A program made the position numbers and the translations under genes. A DNA stretch of 64,000 bases from Treponema sp. (lineage in GTDB: Bacteria > Spirochaetota > Spirochaetia > Treponematales > Treponemataceae): NCBI GenBank assembly GCA_024402535.1, contig JAKSTN010000001.1, positions 124,001-188,000 of the forward strand. Direction: 5' to 3'. The notes beneath the pieces are model-generated. The model had not been told where the DNA came from, made no database searches, and saw nothing but the letters and a program-made list of their open reading frames with translations. Of this stretch, positions 34,907-43,850 are shown piece after piece. Positions within the stretch are counted from its first letter, which is position 1. Every line of letters starts with the position of its first letter.

Positions 34907-36082
34907 TTAAAAATTTTCATCCTTCGTAATGTACTTATGGCAGGTGGCGTCCATGCCGATGGCGCCTAAAGGAGCTGTAATTACAATGGAAATAACTGCC
35001 ATAGTCAGAACAATATTCCCGCAGCCCAGTCCCATAGCTAAAGGAATACCGCCAATAGCAGCCTGAACAGTGGCCTTAGGCACCTGGGAAATCAGACAGA
35101 AAATCTTTTCCTTAGTATTCAGACCGGTTCCCACAATAGAAATATAAGTTCCCGCCTCACGGAAAATCAATCCTATAAACAGCATTGCAACCATGCCAAG
35201 TCCGGCTTCAGAAACATAGGAAATATTTACCGTAGAACCAACCAGCACAAAAAGGAAGATTTCTGCGGCCACCCACAGCTTTGTGAATTTCTGTGAAAGC
35301 CGTTTTGAAACTTCCGGCATTTTCATGTTGATAGCAATGCCCATAGACATTACGGCTAAAAGTCCGGAAACCGGCGCAATTCCTTCAAACCAGTAAAGCA
35401 GCATATTCACTGCCATAATAATCGTAACCTTTAATGAATCCCTCATATGAACTTTTTTGAAATATAAAGCCATAAAGATTCCAATCACTGTACCAAACAC
35501 CGCCCCGGAAACAATTTCCATAGGGATTCTTAAAAAGTTCAGAACACTTACAGAGCCACCCGCTTCCAGTCCTACAAGAGTAGAAAAAAGAACAATAACA
35601 TAAATATCGTCTGCGCTGGCGCCGGCAATAAGCATCTGAGGGATTCCCTTCTTTACGCCGTAACCGTCATCAATCATTTTGGTAAGGCGGGGAACAGTAA
35701 CAGCCGGAGACACGGCTCCCATAACGGCGCCCAGGATGGCGGCCTGCAGAACAGTAACATCCATAATCAGGGGAGCGAATAGAACAAAGGCCAGCAGTTC
35801 AAAAGTAGCAGGAATAAAACAAAGCATGACTGCAGGCCGCCCGATACGGCGCAGATCAGAAATGTTCAGGGAAAGCCCCGCCTTTGCAATAATTATAATC
35901 AGGGCAATTTTCCGCAGATCTCCGCTCATACTGATAACCGATGTATCCAAGACATTCAGAACCTGAGGCCCCAGAATAATTCCTGCAATCAGCATTCCTA
36001 TAATTCGCGGCAGATGAAGTTTTGAAAACACCCACCCCATCAAAAGCCCCGTAAGAATAATCAGTCCAATACTAAGTAACAT
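34907..36082 (-). CDS. Cation/proton antiporter (CPA family)
   Basis: 391 residues with about 11-12 membrane spans. Features are a first helix with LMGWVFSKLHLPRIIGMLIAGIILGP, AKAGLSLNISDLRR, GAVSPAVTVPRL and AGASADDIYVIVLFSTLVG, with an Asp pair in the ion-site helix. It is the third antiporter in the window and lacks CBS or RCK domains. It probably exchanges Na+ for H+. CGGAG precedes the ATG. It is in the same orientation as the phosphatase gene 84 bp downstream. Confidence 0.85.
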   Translation of the reverse strand: MLLSIGLIILTGLLMGWVFSKLHLPRIIGMLIAGIILGPQVLNVLDTSVISMSGDLRKIALIIIIAKAGLSLNISDLRRIGRPAVMLCFIPATFELLAFVLFAPLIMDVTVLQAAILGAVMGAVSPAVTVPRLTKMIDDGYGVKKGIPQMLIAGASADDIYVIVLFSTLVGLEAGGSVSVLNFLRIPMEIVSGAVFGTVIGIFMALYFKKVHMRDSLKVTIIMAVNMLLYWFEGIAPVSGLLAVMSMGIAINMKMPEVSKRLSQKFTKLWVAAEIFLFVLVGSTVNISYVSEAGLGMVAMLFIGLIFREAGTYISIVGTGLNTKEKIFCLISQVPKATVQAAIGGIPLAMGLGCGNIVLTMAVISIVITAPLGAIGMDATCHKYITKDENF

Positions 36083-36160
36083 AAAAACTCCGTTATTACA
36101 GATTTATTATTTTTTTCTAAATGTGGTGATATGATAGTTTTCCCCAATGTCTGTAATTAT

Positions 36161-36195
36161 AAAAAAAAACGCGAATGACAAAAAGTCATTCGCGT
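36161..36195 (-). terminator. Rho-independent terminator
   Basis: On the minus strand a 12-bp perfect stem AACGCGAATGAC/GTCATTCGCGTT with a 5-base loop is followed by a T run. It terminates the outer-membrane-like gene at 36230-36718. Confidence 0.93.
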
Positions 36196-36229
36196 TCTCA
36201 TTTAACGGTTACTTAGTTATCTTATTAAA

Positions 36230-36718
36230 TTAGAACCAGAAACGGAAACCGAAGTTTGCTGGGATTACGAAGGGTTTAAATCCAACATGGAGAGAATCGC
36301 CAACAGCGATATTAAGTGTTGGCTGCCATGCAACCTGAAGGAACAGTTCGAATACTTTTGCAAGGCGAACGTTTGTACCAATCAGAAGACGTGGTGCAAC
36401 ACCAAGACCAATTGCATCACCACCAATAGCTACAGAACCTGCAACACCCCAACCATAGTACCATCCCCAAGTACCTTCGATTTTAGGATTTTTGAGCCAG
36501 TTGTCAGCAGTAAGTCCAACAGCGAGACCACCGTTTCCAATTCCATCAAGAGTTACAGCAAAGTACCATGGATCTGATACAGAGAAAGTAAGAGCAGCAC
36601 CAATGTTATTTGTTCCTGCACTGAATCCACCCTGAGCACCAATACCTGTTTTTGCGAAAACACTTGATGTTCCTGCGATTACGAAAGCTGCGAGTACAGC
36701 CAAAAGCTTCTTTTTCAT
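36230..36718 (-). CDS. Small exported beta-barrel-like protein
   Basis: 162 residues with a signal peptide (ending SSVFA-K). The mature chain is rich in Gly and aromatic residues in alternating patterns and ends in aromatic FRFWF, as in small 8-strand outer-membrane barrels. It is probably an outer-membrane protein. Family not identified. An ideal AAAAGGAG site, a short gene and a strong terminator suggest high expression. Confidence 0.65.
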   Translation of the reverse strand: MKKKLLAVLAAFVIAGTSSVFAKTGIGAQGGFSAGTNNIGAALTFSVSDPWYFAVTLDGIGNGGLAVGLTADNWLKNPKIEGTWGWYYGWGVAGSVAIGGDAIGLGVAPRLLIGTNVRLAKVFELFLQVAWQPTLNIAVGDSLHVGFKPFVIPANFGFRFWF

Positions 36719-36781
36719 TTATTACTCCTTTTATTTCTGACAAAATGTCAAAAATGTCTAATATGAAAAAAATTATATAGA

Positions 36782-36811
36782 ATGACATCAAATAATGCAA
36801 TACGGTATAAT
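36782..36811 (+). promoter_or_regulatory. der promoter, leaderless
   Basis: ATGACA (36782-36787, 5/6 to -35 consensus), 18-bp spacer, perfect TATAAT (36806-36811). ATG 36819 is 7 bases after the -10, with no ribosome site. An alternative ATG at 36795 lies upstream of this -10 and could not be on its transcript. Confidence 0.65.
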
Positions 36812-36818
36812 AAAAAAT

Positions 36819-38438
36819 ATGGCAAAGAAAAAGAAATCAAAACCGGATTTTTCAAAACCGAAACCAGGTATGAATGCAGAATCTTCAGAAATGGAAAATG
36901 AAGGTCTGTCTCTTGAAAATTATGATTCTATGGGAAATCCTCTTACAGAAGATGATTCATCTGATGATTACGAAAGAGACGCAGTAGAAGCTGAATCTTT
37001 TGAAGATGAAAACAACGAAAATCTCATCACTCTTCCGGAAATAAAATCAAATGATTATGTACGGCCTGAAGATTTTGAGTACGAAGGATTGCCTACTCTG
37101 GTAATTGCAGGGCGCCCTAACGTTGGTAAATCAACTCTTTTCAACCGCTTCCTGCACCGCCGCATTGCAATTGTAAACGATCAGCCGGGCGTAACCCGCG
37201 ATCCTGTTGAAGCCGTTGCCATGATGAAGGGAAAACCTGTTCATCTTATTGATACAGGCGGATACAAACTGGAACGTGAAATCGGAACCATGGAAGCCGC
37301 TCTGGACGAACAGGTTGTAGAAAAATCACTTCTGGAAATTGAAAAAGCCGATGTAATTCTTATCCTTCTTGAAGCCGGTTCCATCACCGGCGAAGACGAA
37401 GAATTCATTCTGAAAATGCGCCCATACTGGGACAAAGTTGTTGCTGCCGTAAACAAAACTGAAGGCGGAAAAAACGAAGCCGAAGCATGGAACTACGCAC
37501 GCTTTGGTTTTAAAAATCTTTTCTTCATTTCGGCAAGCCACGGTGACCGCATCGGCGAACTGACAGACTGTCTTGTTTCAAAAATGGATTTCTCTAAGGT
37601 TAAAGTTCTTTCAAACAAGCGTCCTATTAAAATCGCAATCCTTGGAAAACCAAACACAGGAAAATCAACTCTTTCAAACAGACTGACTCACTCTGAAAAA
37701 TCAATCGTATGTGATTACGCAGGTACAACCCGCGATGTTGTTGAAGGCGAGTTTGAATACCGCGACCAGCGCTTCAAAGTTCTGGACACAGCAGGTATCC
37801 GCCGCAAGGCAAAAGTTACTGAAGACGTTGAATACTATTCTGTAAACCGTGCCATTAAAACTCTGGACCAGTGCGACATCGTTTATCTGATGATTGATGC
37901 CGAAGAAGGTCTTGCAGAACAGGATAAAAAGATCTGTTCCCTGGCTTACGAACAAGGCCGCGGAATTATTTTCATCCTGAACAAATGGGACAAAATGCCT
38001 CAGGATTCCAAAACCTTCAAGGCTACAAAAGAATGGATTAACATTATGTTCGGTCAGATGGAATACGCTCCAATCCTGCCGCTTTCAGCTCTGGAAGGAA
38101 AAGGCGTAAAAGATCTTTTGGATAAGACTCTGGAAATTTACGGACAGCTTACAAAGAAGATTGGTACCTCTGCCCTGAACATGGCTCTCAAAGACTGGCT
38201 GGACCGTTATCCGCCTCCAGCAAGCCGCACAGCACATTTCAAGATCCGCTACATGACTCAGAAAGAAGCAAATCCTGTACGTTTCATGATTTTCGCAACT
38301 CGTCCTGAAGTTGTGCCAGAAACTTACGTTGCCTACCTGAAAAACCGAATCCGCGAAGATCTGGGCTTTGACCAGATTCCGGTACAACTGGAAATGAAGG
38401 CTAGTAGATCGAAGTGGGAAGAGCGTAACAAAGAATAA
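36819..38438 (+). CDS. der: Ribosome-associated GTPase Der (EngA)
   Basis: 539 residues. Two tandem GTPase domains assist 50S subunit assembly in the cytoplasm: G1 motifs GRPNVGKST and GKPNTGKST, G3 DTGG and DTAG, G4 NKTE and NKWD. The C-terminal KH-like domain ends the protein. An acidic/basic low-complexity extension of ~85 residues (AKKKKSKPDFSKPKPG, then Asp/Glu-rich) precedes the first domain and is absent from most Der proteins of ~440-490 residues. It starts 13 bp upstream of the ABC ATPase gene. Confidence 0.93.
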   Translation: MAKKKKSKPDFSKPKPGMNAESSEMENEGLSLENYDSMGNPLTEDDSSDDYERDAVEAESFEDENNENLITLPEIKSNDYVRPEDFEYEGLPTLVIAGRPNVGKSTLFNRFLHRRIAIVNDQPGVTRDPVEAVAMMKGKPVHLIDTGGYKLEREIGTMEAALDEQVVEKSLLEIEKADVILILLEAGSITGEDEEFILKMRPYWDKVVAAVNKTEGGKNEAEAWNYARFGFKNLFFISASHGDRIGELTDCLVSKMDFSKVKVLSNKRPIKIAILGKPNTGKSTLSNRLTHSEKSIVCDYAGTTRDVVEGEFEYRDQRFKVLDTAGIRRKAKVTEDVEYYSVNRAIKTLDQCDIVYLMIDAEEGLAEQDKKICSLAYEQGRGIIFILNKWDKMPQDSKTFKATKEWINIMFGQMEYAPILPLSALEGKGVKDLLDKTLEIYGQLTKKIGTSALNMALKDWLDRYPPPASRTAHFKIRYMTQKEANPVRFMIFATRPEVVPETYVAYLKNRIREDLGFDQIPVQLEMKASRSKWEERNKE

Positions 38439-38451
38439 GGAATAAATAAAA

Positions 38452-40020
38452 ATGTCATTAATCAAAATTTCAAAATGCCGTATTGAAAATTCAACGGGAA
38501 CTATTGTTCCTGAAATCTCCTGGGAAATGAATGAGGGAGAAGCCTGGCTGGTAATAGGCCCTAACGGCGGCGGCAAAGCAGATTTTGTTAATGCACTTTC
38601 GGGTGCAGCCGGCATGAAGTTTTCGGTAAACGGAACTGAACAGTCTGCACCTTTTTTCTGCAACACTTTTGAAAACTCCGTGGAACTGGTTTCCCTGGAA
38701 CGGGCCGCCCGCCTTATTCAGGAAGAACGGGAAAACGACGAAAGTGATTACGTTGAAGGCGGCGTAGATATTGGCCGCACCGGACGCGTTTTCATTGCAG
38801 AAAGTCTTCCAAATATTACAATCAAAAAAAATCAGCCACTGCCGCCGGAAGCTTTTTCCATTGATGAAAGCGATGCTGTAAAACTCTGCGGCATCCAGAA
38901 AATTCTGGACCGTGGTCTTAAATACATGTCTACCGGAGAAATCCGCAGAACACTTTTAGCCCGTGGACTTATCAGCGGAAAAAAACTTCTGGTTTTAAGC
39001 GATCCTTTTGCAGGTCTTGATGCAGAAAGCCGCAAAATCCTTCTGGACTTTTTTACAGACGCCGTAAAAAAACAGAATCCTGCCGTTATCCTTGGTATGG
39101 AACGCTGGCATGAAATTCCAGACAGCATCACACACGTTCTGGAATTCACAGATAAAAAAATCTCTTTCTGCGGAAAACGTTCTGATTACGAAAAAATCCT
39201 TTCAGAACGTCATGAAGAAAAAAATGCCGCTGCAGAAGAAACCCGCAAAACTTTCGAAGACGAGCTGAGCAAAACTTATGCAGACACTGCCGTTCTTCAG
39301 AACGAAGAGGACAGCGAAAGTGAAGTCCTCATTCAGATGAATGATGTAAACGTTGGCTGGGGTGACCATCACGTATTACGCAATCTGAACTGGACACTTC
39401 ACAAAAATGAACACTGGTTAATCCGCGGCCCCAACGGTTCGGGGAAAACCACGTTCCTTGAACTGATAACCGGCGACAACGGCCAGGTATATGCTAACGA
39501 TGTATGGCTCTTCGGACGCAAACGCGGAACTGGCGAAAGCATCTGGGAGATTAAAGAAAAACTTGGAATCGTTTCTTACCGCATGCATGTTGAATATCGC
39601 ATGGTTGGAAACACAAGCCTTCGCGATGTAATCGTTTCAGGCTTCCGGGATTCTATTGGCCTTTACGGAGGCGCAACCGATATGGAAAGCGCCGCCGCTA
39701 TTAAATGGCTCAAGCTTGGTGGATTTGGCGGACGTGAGCACGAAACTTTCGGATCTTTAAGTTACGGCGAGCAGCGCGCAATCCTCATTCTGCGCTCTGC
39801 TGTAAAATGTCCTGAAATCCTGATTCTTGATGAACCGTGTCACGGTCTTGATGAAGACTACCGTGAAAAAATCCTGCATCTTCTTGAAATCATCGGACAG
39901 AACGGAACTTCCACAATGCTTCACGTAACTCATGATCCTGCAGAAAAACTTTCCTGCGAGAAGCATATTCTGGAACTTCATCCCGATGAAGAACCTATGT
40001 ATAAAATAATAGAAGAATAA
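38452..40020 (+). CDS. Double ATP-binding ABC protein (ModF-like) with degenerate first site
   Basis: 522 residues, two nucleotide-binding domains without membrane spans. NBD1 has GPNGGGKAD (no Ser/Thr after Lys) and LVLSDPFAGLD in place of the usual Walker B DEP, so it probably binds but does not hydrolyse ATP. NBD2 is intact: GPNGSGKTT, LSYGEQRAIL signature and LILDEPCHGLD. The arrangement resembles ModF/PhrA, an accessory ATPase of molybdate loci. No modABC genes are near. It lies 13 bp after der and may be co-transcribed with it. Confidence 0.8.
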   Translation: MSLIKISKCRIENSTGTIVPEISWEMNEGEAWLVIGPNGGGKADFVNALSGAAGMKFSVNGTEQSAPFFCNTFENSVELVSLERAARLIQEERENDESDYVEGGVDIGRTGRVFIAESLPNITIKKNQPLPPEAFSIDESDAVKLCGIQKILDRGLKYMSTGEIRRTLLARGLISGKKLLVLSDPFAGLDAESRKILLDFFTDAVKKQNPAVILGMERWHEIPDSITHVLEFTDKKISFCGKRSDYEKILSERHEEKNAAAEETRKTFEDELSKTYADTAVLQNEEDSESEVLIQMNDVNVGWGDHHVLRNLNWTLHKNEHWLIRGPNGSGKTTFLELITGDNGQVYANDVWLFGRKRGTGESIWEIKEKLGIVSYRMHVEYRMVGNTSLRDVIVSGFRDSIGLYGGATDMESAAAIKWLKLGGFGGREHETFGSLSYGEQRAILILRSAVKCPEILILDEPCHGLDEDYREKILHLLEIIGQNGTSTMLHVTHDPAEKLSCEKHILELHPDEEPMYKIIEE

Positions 40021-40030
40021 CAGCTCAAAC

Positions 40031-40060
40031 AACAGGAAGGCGTACACCGCCTTTCCTGTT
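40031..40060. terminator. Bidirectional terminator-like hairpin
   Basis: AACAGGAAGGCG and CGCCTTTCCTGTT pair with one bulge around a short loop, between the convergent ABC ATPase and XRE genes. The T tracts are poor. Confidence 0.6.
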
Positions 40061-40345
40061 CTATGCTGATTTCAGATTTATCAAACTGGCAGTTTCAACT
40101 TCAACTTCGACACGGTTTGTGGCAATCAGAGATTCGATTGTTACATCAAAAACCTGTGCCAGAACAATCAGATTATCAATAGACGGCATATTCTTGCCTG
40201 ATTCCCAATTGTAAATAGCCTGCGGATTTGCCATACCAAAGACTTCCTGCAGTGCGCTTACTGATATTTTGTTGAATTTTCTAAGTGATTTTATTTTTTC
40301 GCCTGTACCCTGCATGTCCAGGACTGGTTTATTAATTTTTGTCAT
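40061..40345 (-). CDS. XRE-family helix-turn-helix regulator
   Basis: 94 residues. The central domain has the HTH_3 pattern: IKSLRKFNKISVSALQEVFGMANPQAIYNWESGKNMPSIDNLIVLAQVFDVTIESLI. DNA-binding regulator, target unknown. A small possible gene lies upstream on the same strand (40420-40551). CGGAG precedes its ATG. Confidence 0.85.
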   Translation of the reverse strand: MTKINKPVLDMQGTGEKIKSLRKFNKISVSALQEVFGMANPQAIYNWESGKNMPSIDNLIVLAQVFDVTIESLIATNRVEVEVETASLINLKSA

Positions 40346-40419
40346 TTTTTTGCTCCGTAGTTTTTTTAATAACTTTAGGTGGGAAGCTACGGGCAGTTCA
40401 TCTTTGAACTAATTAATGA

Positions 40420-40551
40420 CTACTCGATGCTTCTCACAGAATAATTCGACTGTGCATGTTTATTTAGACGTTTAAGCCAGCTACGCTGTTTTCGCTGCTG
40501 ATGCACGGCAATTCCCAGATTAATGTGTGTCACTGTCACTGATGAATCCAT
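40420..40551 (-). CDS. Possible small basic peptide upstream of the XRE regulator
   Basis: 43 codons beginning MDSSVTVTHINLGIAVHQQ and continuing with a Lys/Arg-rich stretch (RKQRSWLKRLNKH). GGAGGAC lies 9-11 bases upstream of the ATG. It fills part of the otherwise empty 40346-40737 gap, 74 bp upstream of the XRE gene and in the same orientation. It might be an XRE partner (toxin-like or regulatory peptide) or a chance frame. No homologue is recognised. Confidence 0.35.
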   Translation of the reverse strand: MDSSVTVTHINLGIAVHQQRKQRSWLKRLNKHAQSNYSVRSIE

Positions 40552-40709
40552 GATTATTCTGTCCTCCGCATTAAGATGCCGGAACATGCGTCCCGGTGAA
40601 TATGTTCAAACCTTATCACATTCACATAAAATTATTCAACCCTTTTTATTAATTTTCTCCATAATTAAAGCACCGCTTTAAAAAATTACATAAAAATCCC
40701 CATACCGTT

Positions 40710-40730
40710 TAAAACGTTTTACTTTAAAAT
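40710..40730 (+). promoter_or_regulatory. LacI-type palindrome and -10 of the esterase gene
   Basis: TAAAACGTTTTA (40710-40721) is a perfect palindrome with the central CG typical of LacI-family operators. It lies just upstream of TAAAAT (40725-40730), and the ATG follows 7 bases later. Binding of a sugar-responsive repressor is inferred. Confidence 0.4.
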
Positions 40731-40737
40731 TAATTAT

Positions 40738-41625
40738 ATGAAAAAGTTTATTATGGTTCTTGCCGCATCCCTTATGTGCATTGCGGCCTTTGCAAAAGAC
40801 TATCCGGACAATACTTATGAAGATATACCAAAAGACGGATATCAGTTCACTGAAAATGCCGGAAAAGTAATCCGCTACATGTACAATATGGAAGTGACAA
40901 GAGCAGGTCAGAAAACAAATCAAAAAAGAAGTGCCCTTGTTTATCTGCCATACGGCTTTGATGAGAATGCCACAGAAGACCAGTACAATGTTCTGTATCT
41001 GCATCACGGCGGCGGTCAGAGCCCCGAATGGTTTTTCACTGGTGAATACTCAGGATCCCTTCTTAAAAGCATGCTGGATCGCATGACCGATCAGGGGAAA
41101 ATTCACAATCTGATTGTATGTGCTGTAAGCCTGAGCGGCAGCTACTACAAGGAACTTCAGGAAAACCTGATGCCGGGTTTTGAAGAAAAATACCACATCA
41201 TAAAAGACCGTGAACACAGAGCCTTCGGCGGTTTTTCAATGGGAGCAATGGCAACCTGGTCTGTCTTTGAACACTGTCTTAATGATTTTGCATATTTTAT
41301 TCCTGTAAGCGGAGACAGCTGGGCTTTAGGCGGAAACCAGGGTGGCGTAATGTCACAGCAGACGGCAAAATATCTGGAACGTCTTGTTGCCCTTCAGGGA
41401 AAAACAAAAGATGATTTTAAAATTTACGCTGGATGCGGTGAACACGAAATTGCAACGCCAAATCTTGTTCCGCAAATTGAAGAAATGAAAAAGCTGACTG
41501 ATACATTTGTTTACAGCGAAAACTTCGCTACGGGAAATCTGTACTTTATTCTGTGTCAGGGAAGCGGTCACGACCAGACAACTGTGCTCCGCACTTTATA
41601 CAACGCCCTTCCAAAATTTTTCTAA
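40738..41625 (+). CDS. Exported carbohydrate esterase family 1-type alpha/beta hydrolase
   Basis: 295 residues with a signal peptide (ending AAFA-K). Alpha/beta hydrolase with NVLYLHHGGGQSPEW oxyanion region, GFSMG nucleophile elbow (Ser167) and GSGHD (His278), the pattern of CE1 feruloyl/acetylxylan esterases. It would remove ester groups from plant xylan outside the cytoplasmic membrane, feeding the GH43 and GH9 enzymes. A palindrome in the promoter suggests sugar control. No Shine-Dalgarno. The 3' end overlaps the convergent diguanylate cyclase gene by 4 bp. Confidence 0.85.
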   Translation: MKKFIMVLAASLMCIAAFAKDYPDNTYEDIPKDGYQFTENAGKVIRYMYNMEVTRAGQKTNQKRSALVYLPYGFDENATEDQYNVLYLHHGGGQSPEWFFTGEYSGSLLKSMLDRMTDQGKIHNLIVCAVSLSGSYYKELQENLMPGFEEKYHIIKDREHRAFGGFSMGAMATWSVFEHCLNDFAYFIPVSGDSWALGGNQGGVMSQQTAKYLERLVALQGKTKDDFKIYAGCGEHEIATPNLVPQIEEMKKLTDTFVYSENFATGNLYFILCQGSGHDQTTVLRTLYNALPKFF

Positions 41626-43694
41626 CCGTGAATAGTAATTCCACTTTTTCCGCGCTTCTTTGTTGTATACAAAGCTTCGTCGGCGCGGTTAAACAATTCT
41701 TTACTGTAGCCGTTCTTTGAAAATGCCACACCAACACTTACTGTAACAGCAGGAATGCTTCTTTTTGGATTCTGTAATCTTTGATTCAGATACTTTGCCT
41801 TAAGCTCAATAACCTGTTTTGATTCTTCTGCAAGACCATACATCATGAGCAGGAATTCATCGCCGCCATAACGGATAATCTTGTCATTGGCGCGTACAGA
41901 ATGAGCAAGTTCTTCCGCAACAAATTTCAGAACCTTGTCCCCTGCTTCATGCCCGTATGTATCATTAATGTTTTTAAAATCATCAATATCGACAATCGCA
42001 AAACACATTTCTTTCTTTTCTTCATCTTTTGAAGCTGAAATCCTATAGAAACCTGTACGATTATAAACCCCTGTCAGTCCATCATGTTCTGAAGCAAACT
42101 TCAGATATTTTTTCTGCATGGAATTTCTCTGAATAATATGACCTACAATCAGGAGAACAAAAATTAAGAAGGCTGCAAGAATAGAAACAAAAGCAGTATT
42201 GTGCCTGAAGAAATCCTTAATGGAATACACATAATCCAGCTGGCTATACTTGTTTAATGATTCATTTATAATACTTTTATCCATACGATCGAGAAGATTA
42301 TTCAGAATCGAAAGCAATATAAAATTATCCTTGCTTACAGCAAAACTAAAACCGACAGTTCCATCCAGGACTACAGTTTCCAGATTATTGAATTCAGGAT
42401 AATTCTTTTTTATGTATCCCCACCCGCTGTTATTGATGACTATACAATCAATATAACCGTTTTTAATTGCTTTAAGAGAGTCTTCAATTCTATCAAAAAC
42501 AATCATATCCTCGGCTAACCGATGCTCAATCATATAAACTTTCTGAAAAGGACTTCCATATGTGTAACCGAAACGTTTGTAATTGCTTAGGCCTTTGTAT
42601 TCACCCTGAAATACCAGAGCCATTTTTTCTGTTCCAAGTGAGTGAGTCTGTTTATATCCAAGCTGTTCCGAAAGCCAGATATTATCCATGACCGGGAACA
42701 TACAATCTATGTCGCCTCTGCGAAGTGCATTTGCCATGGCATTGTTATTTTCATACTGAACAGGAACAAGCATTATATTTTCACTGTTTTTTGATCTGTC
42801 TATCAGATCTTTCAGAAGACCGTCTACAGAATTAGTATGTCTGTTGTAATCCGAAAAAGGCATAGATTCTGCACGGTAACCGATTTTTATTATATTATGC
42901 TGTGCCAGCCATTCACTTTGTTCCGGTGAAAAATCATTATTAATTGAAATGTCAGAAAAATATTTTCCTTTCAGGCTGTTATTGAATCCCGGATTTTTTT
43001 CCAGAATATTCATCATGGCATAATCAAGATCTTCAAGAAGGCCTGGTTTATTTTTATTTACTGCAAAATTAAAATCACTTGAACCAATAAGAATCACCGG
43101 CTTTAATCCGCCTGAAGACAAACCATCAGTACTGATAATTCCGTCGGCCTCGCCCCACTTTAATTTCGAAACCTTTTCTGCAATTCCGGAACATGGAATT
43201 ATTTCACAATTTATTTTATTCTCTTTTATGTATTGATCAAAAATACTCACTTCCAGAGAATTTTTGTCAACACAAAATCTTTTTCCATTAAGACCTTTAT
43301 TCTTCCCCGTTTCAACAAAATCAGTTCCGTGAGGAACAAAAACATAATAATGTTCTTCGCCCATAGGAAGCGCAGAAAAAAGCATATGACTTTTTCTTTC
43401 CTCCGTAACGGACACATCGGCAACAATATCTACTTCGCCAGCAAGGAGTTTTTCATAAATTTCCTCCCAGGGCCCATAAACATATTCATAATCCCATGGA
43501 ACGTAATCGGAAACTGCCTGATAATAATCATAACCGTACCCGCTTTTCATACGCAGATCACTTTGTCCGGCATGAAAACCATCATCATAAAAATATCCGA
43601 CACGAACAGTCTTTCTATAAGTGAACGTTTTTATTTGGGCATAAGAAACTACTGCTGTCATAAAAAACAACAAAACGCCCATTATTTTTTTCAT
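41622..43694 (-). CDS. Diguanylate cyclase with two periplasmic solute-binding domains
   Basis: 690 residues. A signal peptide is followed by two SBP_bac_3-like domains (about residues 28-260 and 265-475), each of the amino-acid-binding type. One membrane helix (about 485-507, ILAAFLIFVLLIVGHII) and a GGDEF domain (610-614) follow. RAND at 601-604 is an intact RxxD inhibitory I-site. It should make c-di-GMP in response to an external ligand and is feedback-inhibited. No EAL partner is adjacent. Divergent from the chemoreceptor gene; the two may share a sensory theme. Confidence 0.9.
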   Translation of the reverse strand: MKKIMGVLLFFMTAVVSYAQIKTFTYRKTVRVGYFYDDGFHAGQSDLRMKSGYGYDYYQAVSDYVPWDYEYVYGPWEEIYEKLLAGEVDIVADVSVTEERKSHMLFSALPMGEEHYYVFVPHGTDFVETGKNKGLNGKRFCVDKNSLEVSIFDQYIKENKINCEIIPCSGIAEKVSKLKWGEADGIISTDGLSSGGLKPVILIGSSDFNFAVNKNKPGLLEDLDYAMMNILEKNPGFNNSLKGKYFSDISINNDFSPEQSEWLAQHNIIKIGYRAESMPFSDYNRHTNSVDGLLKDLIDRSKNSENIMLVPVQYENNNAMANALRRGDIDCMFPVMDNIWLSEQLGYKQTHSLGTEKMALVFQGEYKGLSNYKRFGYTYGSPFQKVYMIEHRLAEDMIVFDRIEDSLKAIKNGYIDCIVINNSGWGYIKKNYPEFNNLETVVLDGTVGFSFAVSKDNFILLSILNNLLDRMDKSIINESLNKYSQLDYVYSIKDFFRHNTAFVSILAAFLIFVLLIVGHIIQRNSMQKKYLKFASEHDGLTGVYNRTGFYRISASKDEEKKEMCFAIVDIDDFKNINDTYGHEAGDKVLKFVAEELAHSVRANDKIIRYGGDEFLLMMYGLAEESKQVIELKAKYLNQRLQNPKRSIPAVTVSVGVAFSKNGYSKELFNRADEALYTTKKRGKSGITIHG

Positions 43695-43850
43695 AACATC
43701 TTCAGTATATATAGATATTTTGGAGAAAACAACATTTATTTATATCAAATCTCTAAATTTAGTTTTAAAAATCTTTAAAATCAGTTTATAATGATTGATA
43801 TAATAGATATTTTGCACATTTTTGAGATTTATCTAAAAACAGGAGAAAAA

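Noticed and set aside
38085-38666. Minus-strand frame spanning the der/ABC ATPase junction
   Set aside because: Antisense to two well-supported genes, with no motif or start signal.
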